From assembly GCF_000208745.1 (NCBI RefSeq), contig NC_030857.1:3301700-3365699 (forward strand): a stretch of DNA of 64,000 nt. Reading direction: 5' to 3'. Position 1 is the first letter of the stretch. Each line of letters begins with the position of its first letter. Of this stretch, positions 48,223 to 64,000 are shown one piece after another. The DNA is from Theobroma cacao (Eukaryota; Streptophyta; Magnoliopsida; Malvales; Malvaceae). The notes under the pieces are model-generated. The model was not told the origin of the DNA. It made no database searches and worked only from the letters and a program-made list of their open reading frames with translations. The position numbers were made by a program, and so were the translations under genes.

Positions 48223-50077
48223 ATTTGTTCTTCGCTGGAAAATCGCATACTATGGATGGTGAAATTAGTGAAAATAGAATAAAATTGGACTTTGGAATCA
48301 GTAAAAACCCTAGGTAGGGTTTAAGATAGAGAGAGAAAAAAAATAAAGCAAAGGGAAAGCTAAAACCCTTTCACTGGAGAGAAGTTGACGGGAAGAAGAA
48401 GGGAAGAGACAGGGAGGAGTGGCGTGTAGAGTGATTGATGGGAAGGGCACTGTTGAAGAGCGTGGAGATCACGCGCCTGACAGTGTTCTTGCGGAAAAAG
48501 AAACGGGAATCCCTCCGGGTCTTCCTTGTTCTAGCCTTCAAATAAAAAAAAGGAAAGGAAAAGGAGAGAAAAGAGACGGTGATTAGGACTCGGGAGGCCC
48601 CTCTCGTGGACTGAAGGTGAAGAGTGCATTCATTGACGAGAATACCCTTCCTTTGTTCCTACAATTGCGTTTTTGCAATATTGCTAGTTTTGGGATTTGA
48701 GGCCTATGATTAATAATTACCCACGCTTTTTCTCATGTTTTGCTGGATTGGGTATCTAAAAGGAAATCTTGGTTGTATTGAAGAGTTGCAACGTTTCATT
48801 TTTTAAAAAAATTGCCAAATAGTAGATTTTTTTTTTTTATCTTCCTTTTGTAGATGGTTAAATAATTAATAAATTCAAGAGGTAAAGTCCAGTGCACTAT
48901 TTAATATAATTCCTCTGAGGCAAGAAGAAATGAATTGAAGAAGCTTGGTTGTCTAGCATGAACTGTCAATTTAAATTACAGAAGTGTGCTCCATCAATCT
49001 CTTATTTCATTCCAAACAAAAGGTTCCAACTTCCAGGTGTATTCCAACTAAAACAAAAGCAAATAAATAAAGGAGTGCATGAATTGTACTTCTTCGACAT
49101 TTTCCACATGACTTGATCTTCAATCCCTTGTCAAATCTTAAAACAAACAGGATGATGTTTCTTTCTCTTCCTCTTTTTCTTTTCCTGTTTGTGTGTGAGT
49201 GTGCCTTCAATTCGGAAGGTAGAATCTCCACAACCGAAAGAGAGACAAAAATATGTATACAAAGCAGTATTGTCCAAAACAAAATAAATGTGGGAATCTG
49301 AGGAATGTCATTGTTCATACAACAGCGACAACTCACGCGTCGAAAAACGTTGGATTTTAGTAGGTCTGCTGGACCTGTACAGCGGACACAATAAATACAG
49401 TTGCTCTCAGTAGATGCTCCTGTGTCCGATTGGACAGCCAGCAAACATCTGCTGGTGTTTGGATCTCTTGTTTGAACAAAAACATTCTGGGGAAAAACAT
49501 AGTTTCAGAGTAGAAACCATGATCTGACAGTGCTACTTCACAAACCATGCCCATTTTCTATTTTTCTCCCCCTTTTTTTATTTATTCACTATGCCCAAAT
49601 AGGCCTTAGTTTTTCTAGTTTAAGAGACAATACTTTTGGAAAAACAACCACGAATAACAGTAAAACATCCAGCTTTATTTTACAAATTTATTCTTTCTTT
49701 CACTACAGGCACTAGAATGATAACCATCCAAAGTTATCTAGAAACAGCTTTGACTGTGTTTTGACATCCTTGTAACTAGCTATCATAGTGTTCCCTATTT
49801 GAATTTTGAATGAAGATGGGGAAGTCTAAAAACCAAAAGATCCTTCTATCAGAATATTATTTTAAAAAGAAAGAAATGGGGGATTAACATCTAGCAAACG
49901 GCTCTTATCACAAGATGAAACCAGATTATGTTTCCGCTCTCACTATCCAACTGGCTGCTTTTACTCCAGAAGGGCAGGGATGAACCAGTAAAAGAAGCTA
50001 GAGCTAGAAAAAAAATCCACCACCATATTTGGCACGGATGTTGTAAAGAACCTCAGAGAAAATGAAAATGGCCACCA
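48223..50077. other. Intergenic region between Myb-like gene and P450 reductase gene
   Basis: Near 48223-48600 is the Myb-like gene's promoter/5' UTR. The right-hand part should hold the 3' UTR of the reductase. A minus-strand frame at 49007-49444 has no recognisable family and an unlikely composition for a conserved protein, so it is not called. Confidence 0.5.
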
Positions 50078-55603
<5,526 letters not shown>

Positions 55604-56149
55604 CTTTAACCCCCAGAAAAGAAGAAAAAAAAAAGAGTATCCAAAAATTAAAGTAATTAGAAATGGAAAAATCTAGTGAAAAACCTAGGGGATTTTGGGG
55701 CTGGGGGTGATCAGAGCTAAAGAAGGTGGGGATGAAAGAGTGTTTGTTTTTCGGAGAGGGACGCAGAGAGAAGGAGAGAAATGCTTGACCAGAAAATACA
55801 GGGGGAAGAGAAAGAAAGAGGTTCCGGGTTTTATTTCTTTTCTTCCTGCTTTGGATAGATGCACTTTTAATTGCAATTATTATGGGAAAAACTTTCATGG
55901 GTGTTTTTCCTGTCCGTTTTCCGTGTTCGAAGTCATTACAGCAATCGTTGACGAAGCTCCAAAAAAACAAAATAAAAAAATAAAAGTTGTCTTTTTCCTC
56001 TCTTTCTTTCCTTTCGTCTTCCTTTTTTCAGTTTTTTTCACTGTTACTCTTCTGTTTACTGCCAAATATGAAAAATTCAAAAGCGGTTCCAGCTTTTTCT
56101 TTTCCGTTTTTGCTAAAGTTTTTTCTCCAAAAAGAGCCTGAACATTTGA
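55604..56149. promoter_or_regulatory. P450 reductase promoter and 5' UTR region
   Basis: This lies immediately upstream of the reductase ATG (minus strand). It is rich in pyrimidine tracts (for example TTTCTTTTCTTCC-type stretches) common in plant 5' UTRs. I cannot place a TATA box or start site with confidence. Confidence 0.4.
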
Positions 56150-56870
56150 TCGGAAAATTCGTATTTTAATGTTTTAAACGTATCAAATGATTAGATACGA
56201 AATTTATTTAAATTAAATATAAATATAATATAAATAATATTTATATTTAAAATTTAAAATATATACGTATATATTTAATAATGGTGTAACACAATATGAT
56301 ACGTTTAACAAGTTTGTTAAATATGTCAATATACTATAGGCGTGATTAATAATAAGTTTAACATAATTAAATAAAAAATATTTATAATTGAATATAATTT
56401 TATTATTTAAATTTAAAATCAATAATTATAAAAATAATTATAATAAAATAAAATAATAATAACATCAAATATAATAATATTTAACATAAATACATAAAAT
56501 TCATTATCATGAAATATGATAAAATATCTCCTTAATATCTACCCTTAAAATACTAATAATATTTAAAATCATTTATAATTTTCATCTATAATTAAATATA
56601 TATTATTAACTATATTATCAACTATGAACAATTTTAAACACCCAAACTAAAATTATTTAAATGAGATTAAAATAGTTTTTGATTATTAATTTTTAACAAG
56701 TTAATAAACATATATCGTATGGACATTTAAATATGATGACATGATTAATTAAATATATTTTAAACGTATCAAACACGATTAGATACTAAATACATTAAAA
56801 CAAAACCTAAATCTATTTAATCACGTCTCTTCTTGTATCATATTAATGTGTCGTATTTAAAATTATAAAG
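56150..56870. repeat. Dispersed ~710-bp AT-rich repeat, copy 2
   Basis: This is collinear and in the same orientation as 8550-9262. It shares the opening TTTTAAACGTATCAA block, TATACGTATATATTTAATAA, GTGTAACACAATATGA, the AATCAATAATTATAAAAATA block and the closing TATTAATGTG. It is more diverged and AT-shifted than copy 1: CG and ACG positions are often TG or CA, as expected from decay of methylated cytosines. Confidence 0.7.
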
Positions 56871-57019
56871 TCCAATAAATATTTGGCAAAAAATAAATCA
56901 ATTGACAGAAGCTCAAGGTCAAGGCTAAAACTCTATAGCCAAAAAAGAAGCAACAAGTTGGATGGAAGTTGTTGTCCCGACAATTAGAATTAATTTATGT
57001 AGTATTTAGGACGTAAAGT

Positions 57020-58020
57020 TTTCAAATTAGACAACTTCTATGTTTTTTTTTCTTATAGAGTTAAGTTTTAAAAGAAAAACACTTTATAAATATATTTTTT
57101 ATTTTATTTTTTATATGACTAATAAATATTATTATTTAAATTTAAAAATTATTTAACACTCTTATCATTTGAATTAAATGCAAGTTACTTTTTTTTTTCA
57201 ATTTTACCATAATCTTTTTTACAAATCAAAATTACTTGAGACAACTTTCATTGTCTTTTTCATCTTATTTTTTATATAATAATAAATAACATTATTCGTT
57301 TTTTCATTGTCACTCTTATCATTTGAATTAAATTCAAGTTGCTATTTATTCGTTCTTATTATAGTTTATCTACCTTTGAAATTACTTAAGACGGGACTTT
57401 CATTGTTCTATATTTTACATCATTAATCAAATGTTAATTAGACAACTTTTATAATTTTTAGCTAAGTTTTCCAAACAAGAAATACGTTATAAATCTAATT
57501 TCTCATATAATTTTTTATATTAAACGATAAATATTGATATTTAAATTTAAAAAGTTTACTCAAAATTTTAAATCTTGCGCCACTCTTATCACTTGAATTA
57601 AATTCAACTTATTATTGACTCATCTTTACTGTGATTTATCTAACCCTGAAGTTACTTAACGTTTTTCACTATTATTTGGTTTATATCATTAGCCAAATAT
57701 TAATTATAAAACGTTTATAATTTTTCTTATCGAGTTAAGTTTTAGAAAAGAAAACATATTATAAATCTACTTTCTCATCTTATTTTTTGTATAAACAATA
57801 AGTATTATTATTTAAATTTTAAAAAATAATTTCCAAAAAATTTAAATTTTAAAAAATTACTCAAAAATTTAAATCTAACTTCACTCTTGTCTCTAGAACT
57901 AAATTCGAGCTATTATTTATTTATTATTATTATTATAATTAATCTACTATTAAAATTACTTCAAATGACTTTCATTATCCTCTATTTCATATCATTAGTC
58001 AAATGTTAATTATATATACT
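57020..58020. repeat. Degenerate tandem repeat, ~290-bp unit, about three copies
   Basis: The block GAGTTAAGTTTTAAAAGAAAA recurs near 57058, 57461 and 57742, each time followed by a TTATAAATCTA-like segment and TTTCTCAT. A second block, CACTCTTATCATTTGAATTA, recurs near 57158, 57311, 57581 and 57882. The order of blocks is kept, so these are diverged tandem copies with one partial unit (57158-57311). No coding capacity. Confidence 0.7.
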
Positions 58021-59667
58021 TTTAGAATTAGAAAAAACTATAATTTACTAGTAGATATGTAACCTTTACTTTGATTAAAACCTCAAAATTTCTTTCCCAA
58101 CATAACAAAAAGAAAGGAACAATCTTGAAATGACCTTCTACCTTACGATCTTTTTTTTTTTCATAAATCAAGATTAAAACACGAAAGCAACATCAAGATT
58201 ACGTCTCAAAGAAATCAGATGCTATAATAATATTAATCTATTAATCTGATTGTTTATTATATCTTCAATGGCAATGTTTAATTGAACTAATTTGATTCTT
58301 ATGATAAAATTTCAGAAATTAAATAAAATAAGGACTAAGCATCAAAGGGGTTGACATTTTAAAGAAAAACTGGATTTTTAGACTAAGTTAGTAAGCTTTT
58401 CAAATCATGAAAATTGAAAGCTTATCAAATCATGAAGACTGAAAGCTAATCATTGATTCATAATAGTAGTACAACATGAAGGTGACTTCCTTAAATTAGA
58501 CAAAAAAATAAAAAATAAAAATCTATTTTGGATTCAATTTGGTACAAGTCATCATAACACTGAAGCCCATCGTTGCAGTCAATTGGACCACAAGATCCGA
58601 GTATTGACCCGACAAGTTTTGCGAAAGTGCAATTGTCCCAATTAGCTAGAAAATTACATTCTTTTCTCCTCAAAAATTAAATTATCATTAATCAAACTAA
58701 TGTTTGGTCAAAATTTATTTTTCTTAATATACGGGCTAGGAAAAATCTCCAATTAATCTAGACAAGTAAACATAAAAAATATTAGAATTAAATAAATTTT
58801 AAATTTCGTTAAATTAAATAAAAAAACTTATAATACTGAAAACAAAATGTTTTTTGGTTCATATAAAAATTAATTTTAAAGTGAATATGAAGAATATAAC
58901 AATTTTAATTTTTTAAATAATCAAAATTATTTTAAATACTAAAAATGTTTGAAAAGAAAAGGTATCATTTTGGAGTGAGAGTATTAATCCATTAACTACC
59001 TCATATATTACCCAAATAATCAAAAATAAGGAATGTTAATACTTTGGAGCAAATTGCTTAATCATTCTTCTTTTCTTTTCTTTTCTTTTTTTTTTACTTC
59101 TCTTTTTAATATTGGAGGATTTACTGATTCAGTTTTAAATTATTTTTGATACCGTCACTGCCCTTTTTGTTTTTTAATAACCTAGCCTCGGGTTGTTGAT
59201 CTGAAGAAATGCATGCGGCATGCCAATGCAATGCTCAGAAAACGTCGTCTTCATGATATTAAACACTTTCTGAGACGGCATTGATCAGCAAATTTGGCAG
59301 CGGTGCCTGTACTTACTGCCAAAATTACTTTGCGTCATAGGCTATTTTGTCATCAGCTTTGGTATATAAGGTGGATTAATTAATTGGTTAATTAACTATC
59401 CCTTTCAAGAGCATTATCAGGGTGAAGGAAAATGGAACGAAAAGTTGCACCACAAAACACTTTTCCCTATTGAGCTCACAACTCCGGATTTTCTAAAGAC
59501 AATGGTGATTGGTGACTGATTTGATTATTCACAATTCATCGAAATGGAAACATCAATTTATCTGGTTACAAACATACAAGAAATATCTTAGTTCTACCAC
59601 ACAGACCATGCATCTTCCATTATTATAACCCAAAAGTTAACACTTTCTGCAAACCAAATCTGAAATT
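58021..59667. other. AT-rich intergenic region downstream of the BAHD gene
   Basis: This is spacer with short direct repeats of about 27 bp near 58390-58450 (AAATCATGAA-containing) and a TTTTC-type run near 59075. The 3' UTR of the BAHD gene probably ends near 59550. I see no gene. Confidence 0.5.
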
Positions 59668-62600
59668 TTAAGTTGGCTTAGCAATATTCCAGTCATGTCC
59701 AAGTATATTCTTCAGCTTTGCAAGTTGATCTTCAGGCAGGGTCATGGTCACGATCTTCCCACTGCCACCTTCGTTTTCTGGGCCGGGGAGAATCAGAACA
59801 GTTCCCTCATCACCAACTCCATTTATTGTATAATTTACAAACATTGGTCTCTTCCCCTTGAGTTCTAGTCCGTAAAGATTTGCTTCTTCCAAGTCTACAA
59901 ATGTCAAATTTGCTCCATATACTATAAAATCTGATCTTGCTTCATCTCTTAATAATTCTTCAACCAGACCATTCTCAGGCATCCTCTTTTCAGCAATCAA
60001 CTTCGCCAGTTCAGTTATTTCGCCCTTGGAGACACAGAAATCTGCTTCCACTGTGCTAAAAATCATACCGTTAGTTGGCATTTCATTTTCTCTGATGAGG
60101 GAATTATTTGAACAAATTGTAACAATCCTTGGCCCCATATCTTCTCTAAGTTTCGATAATGAATGCCATATTATAGAAGAAAGGATTTCGAAATGAGAGA
60201 TACTATCTGTTTGGCCTGGATCACGAGTAGTTGAAACTATGTGGTGAAGTTGTTTCTCAGTGACATGAAAAGAGTAAGTTTGCATGTTGTGGTTATTGGC
60301 AGTTAGCCAGCAGTCACCAACAGGGTCAACCTTCTTCAAGGAAAAGGGTTTTCTGCAGATAGAAGTTGGGAGTTCTGAGTTCTCAGGATTGTGGACCTGG
60401 AGAGACTTTGGTGGAACTTGTCCAGCCATGATCTGTCCCCACAAATTGATGAAGGCTGAAGCTGAAAATGCATCTCCTAATACATGAGCCCAGCTTAGCC
60501 CTATGGATACGCCCCCAGACCTGAACCAGGTCAACTGATCGGAAAAATCAGTTAGATGTGTCTCACACAAAGGAAAAAAAAGAGAGGAAAATCAACGAAT
60601 TTGAAATTACTTAAAAAGTCTAAATATCTTAAAAGAAACACTTAGATTTCTTTACCTAATTAAACTTATCAGTATTTCCTTTTAAAAATTTCTCCATCTT
60701 TTAAATTGACTCGTAAATGGGGTGATAAACATGTAATTTACAGACAATATATAACGCATTAACAGGAGGAAAAGCAACAAATCTCCAAGGGATAAATGCA
60801 GACTTATTTAGCATTCTTTCTCAATTCCTGACTCATGAGTAATAGTAGTTGCATTGATTTGTTATTGGCGTCTTATGAACACAAGAGGAAAAGTAAAAGA
60901 AATTGGTAATCAATGCAAACTTATCCAATCATTCTTGCCAATTCACTGTCTTGCCCCCTTGAACTTTTCCCAAGAATCAGGAGTAATGGTTGCATTTAAT
61001 TTTCTTGGCTCAACATGGAGACTTCCCCTTGGGCACGTTAACCAAAGCGCGGTTACAATCTCATTCACTAACATTAATACGAAACTACTAAAGGGAAATT
61101 TCTCTTCATATATCTCTACAAAGTTTCTTTATGTTAGAACTTTTCCCCTTTCCCCGGCACCGTCCCTTCTTATTCTTCCAACACGAGCGCATCTTCCTCT
61201 TCCTCCTTTATTATCTCATTTAATTCATTTACTTTGATTGTCGATTGTGGACAGAGGCTTTGGTCCACCACCTCTTTATTTGGTACCGAACCTACCGCAA
61301 GATTTGGCATTGCCATTTCACCGGTTTTAGTACCAAACTGAACTGACTCACTGCCCTTCCAGAACGAAACTGCCTCGATAGTTTCCAACTTTCCGTATTT
61401 AGTTCAAAAAACCCGACGTACATGCATCCCTACCACCACCTCATGAAATTTTTATATGGTTTTGTAATATATATATGTTTCCTTTTATAAACAGTATTTG
61501 ATAATTAATATAAATATTTATAATATATTAAGTGAAAATATTATTTGGTATAATTAGGGGTGGCTCAATAACCTCAAAAGAATAAAACTAAGTATTCAAA
61601 TGAAGTTTTTTTTTAATTAAGAAAATGAGACCCTTTTTATTAAAATTAAAGAAGAAAGAAAGTGAGGAAAGAATAATTGTAGATATTATAAATTGAAAAA
61701 AAATAATTAATTTTATATATAAAAAAAATAGTTATCAGATATCAGTAGATACATATTATCATTAGTTGATTGAGAATAAAAGAAAGCATTGTAAAAATTG
61801 AGAAATGATAAAAAGTTAAGATTTATTAAACATATAATTAAAAAAATGAGAGAATGTATCATTTTAATAATTATCTTGATTTTTACTTCTTCTTAATGAA
61901 AAATAATATAAATAATTAAAAATAATAAGAATTTGAAAAGTAAGAGAAAATAAATATTTATTAAATATATTACGTTATGTAAATATTTTATTAATTATAT
62001 TAATTTTTTAAAATTTTTAATATAATTAATTATATTATTATAAAATTATGAGATGCAAAAACCTTTACTTAAAAGCTGACCTTGGGTATAAATATTATAA
62101 AGAACATCTTCCATCACTCATTTAGGAATTCTATTTTATATGCATATACCTTTTTAAGTGAGCCTTCTTCCTTCTTCCTTCTTCCCAAGGAATTAAACTA
62201 CCCTATCATTAGAATTTCCTAAATCGTGGGGCACACCATGTCAGCAGGACATTCAAAGGGCAGCCATTAAAATCGTTGAATCATAAATGAAGTTTCCCTT
62301 CTCCTACAATTTTCATTCCTCTTGTGAAAGTAATTTCTACATCCATGTAATCGATGCTTATGCCATCATGCCGCCCCCATTCTATGTTTATTTTTGTCTT
62401 TTCTCCCTACCTCTATCCTAATCCTGCTCTGCCAGCTCTATCCAACAAGCTCAAATCCGTATCCAAGCTTATCTTTCTTTCAGTTGGCGGACATATGAGA
62501 AGTAGATGGCAATCTGACCAATAAGGATGTTAATGGGTAAGTATATGCTATTTCTTATGTATATTACTTCCAACATATTTTTTGATAAAGTATTTGAATT

Positions 62601-64000
62601 TTATAAATATTTAATTAAATTTTAATATTATTTTATGAATTTATATTTAAATATTTTAGACATTATTTTTAAATTTTTGAATGAAATAAAATTTTAAATT
62701 ATTATATATATTATTAATAGAAATTATATTAATAAATTAAAATTAATTCATAAACAAAATTAAAGTTTTAAAACTATAGTTAGATAATTAACGACATTTT
62801 GAAAGTATTACATTAATTATAACGGATTGTAGCTTTACAATTAAAACTCTATTCAAACATGATTATAAGGTAAGTTTAATCTTACTTAATCGGATTGAGT
62901 AAAGTAAGATACTTAATTATAAAGTAACTATTATAATCTCTATTGAACAAGCTAAGTATGCTGCTGTCCTAGTTTTTCTATTCTTGTCATGGTAGCTTAC
63001 AAAATAAAAAAAAATATAAAGCATAATTCAGGAATTAAATTATGTTATACATCTTAATATTTGGATCAATAGGTACACGTATCTCTTTATTTAAAAAGTT
63101 TGATTCCAAACCCCTCCTTTCTAAATAAAAGTAAAAAAGTTAGGTCACATTATTTATAGCTGTTGTGCAGTCCAATTAATTCAAATCACGTAATTATGAA
63201 TTTATTAAAAGCTTGAATATTTATGAATTTGTTCAATAATATTGGGCTCTAATTAAAAGCATGTACTTGGCGTTCCTAGCTGCTATATATATAGGTATTG
63301 ATTATTGAGGGACTTTACGAAGTAAAAATGCTAGCTGTGAGGGTTAAAACTTGAAACTCTATTGATCTCCATGTTTACAGAAGCTATGGCCTCTGTAAGA
63401 ATTTTTTTTCTCTAATACGATGAACTCCAGTTTGCATGGAGGATTTCCAAACGGCTTGATCTTATAACTCTCGCTATCAATGGAATTTGGAGTATAAAGG
63501 AAAATAGAAAGTAGAACCTGCTTTGAAACTACCTAGACTTACCTTGTGTGGCAATAGTTAGTTAAGATCATTATTTATTCGTGTTTCTCTAACAATCTGT
63601 ATCACATTAAGAAGCAGTGATCAGAAAGAGTGGAGTAAGAAATATACCTGTAGAAAAACCAAAGGGGAGAATCCCAGATCAGGACCAAGGACTTGATCAT
63701 GTGAAAGCAAATGATCAAGAGAATGGTCACTGGTTGCCAGCCATTCATCAATAGTCTTGCTATCACAGTGAGCTTCAACAATTCGGACGCCAGCATCGTT
63801 GCATTTAATAAACGGCCTGCCTGTTCCGGAGGATCTCCGAATCCTCCCCGAGGTAGTGAAGTAGAATTCCAACCATCGAAACATTGGTTCTTTCAAGTCA
63901 CTGGCCGACACCCCCTGGACTGCTTCGCTTTGGAAGAAATAAACACCCTTGATGTAATGGAGCTTCATCGCCAAGTCCATGTTCGAGAGCTCAAAGTCCT
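59668..64000 (-). CDS. BAHD acyltransferase-family protein, ECERIFERUM 2/26-like, 5' end off the window
   Basis: CER2-like BAHD proteins act with the fatty-acid elongase in the ER to make very-long-chain precursors of cuticular wax; that role is from the family, not shown here. Two exons are visible: beyond 64000 to 63648, and 60534-59668, joined in phase at FLQ-LTWFRSGG. The intron is 3.1 kb. The first part reads DFELSNMDLAMKLHYIKGVY. The HxxxD motif is present as SWAHVLGDAF. The second BAHD motif (DFGWG) is replaced by a NYTINGVGDEG-type stretch, as in the CER2 clade. The C-terminus is LPEDQLAKLKNILGHDWNIA. The true start codon should lie some 30-40 codons beyond the right edge. The Met at 63980 is internal. 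CER2 versus CER26 is not resolved. Confidence 0.9.

Noticed and set aside
49007..49444. 145-codon minus-strand frame downstream of the P450 reductase
   Set aside because: No recognisable family, Cys/Leu-rich with a Lys/Arg run, and located where the reductase 3' UTR or spacer should be; support is too weak for a gene.

Overview
This is a nuclear segment from a flowering plant, almost certainly a eudicot. The genes carry many short introns, the spacers are very AT-rich, and the recognisable proteins are plant families: a chloroplast MscS-like channel, KIN-4C kinesin, NETWORKED 2, a class I cytochrome P450 reductase and a CER2-like BAHD protein. A rosid-type eudicot is my inference; I cannot name the species. 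No bacterial or viral operon is present. Layout: 1-5140 (-) is the 3' part of a gene for a plastid MSL2/MSL3-type mechanosensitive channel (its C-terminus lies off the left edge). 5141-9593 is AT-rich spacer with one copy of a dispersed ~710-bp repeat. 9594-16912 (+) is the wreck of an organellar glycyl-tRNA synthetase gene (EDD1 type): its first exon is duplicated in tandem, a fragment of an AGL17-clade MADS-box gene lies between exon 1 and exon 2, and the whole middle of the gene is replaced by a ~4.6-kb satellite with alternating long and short monomers. 18780-28009 (+) is an intact 27-exon KIN-4C kinesin gene. 28988-32143 (-) is argininosuccinate lyase, convergent with the kinesin. 32788-36251 (-) is a NETWORKED 2 actin-binding protein. 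38272-40215 (-) is a small membrane protein of unknown function. 44053-48222 (-) is a Myb/SANT-domain protein, with a tRNA-like sequence in one intron. 50078-55603 (-) is an 18-exon NADPH-cytochrome P450 reductase. 59668 to beyond 64000 (-) is a CER2/CER26-like BAHD protein whose 5' end lies off the right edge. How the genes work together: they are unrelated housekeeping and developmental genes, as is usual in plants, and I see no gene cluster or novel multi-gene system. The most interesting material is structural: the nested satellite inside a dead synthetase gene, two short retroposons with clear target-site duplications, two GC-AG introns in neighbouring convergent genes, a perfect 51-bp duplication between those two genes, and an in-frame six-copy repeat in the Myb-like protein. 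Exon coordinates were read by eye from splice sites and reading frame; for every gene called complete the exon lengths add up to a whole number of codons.
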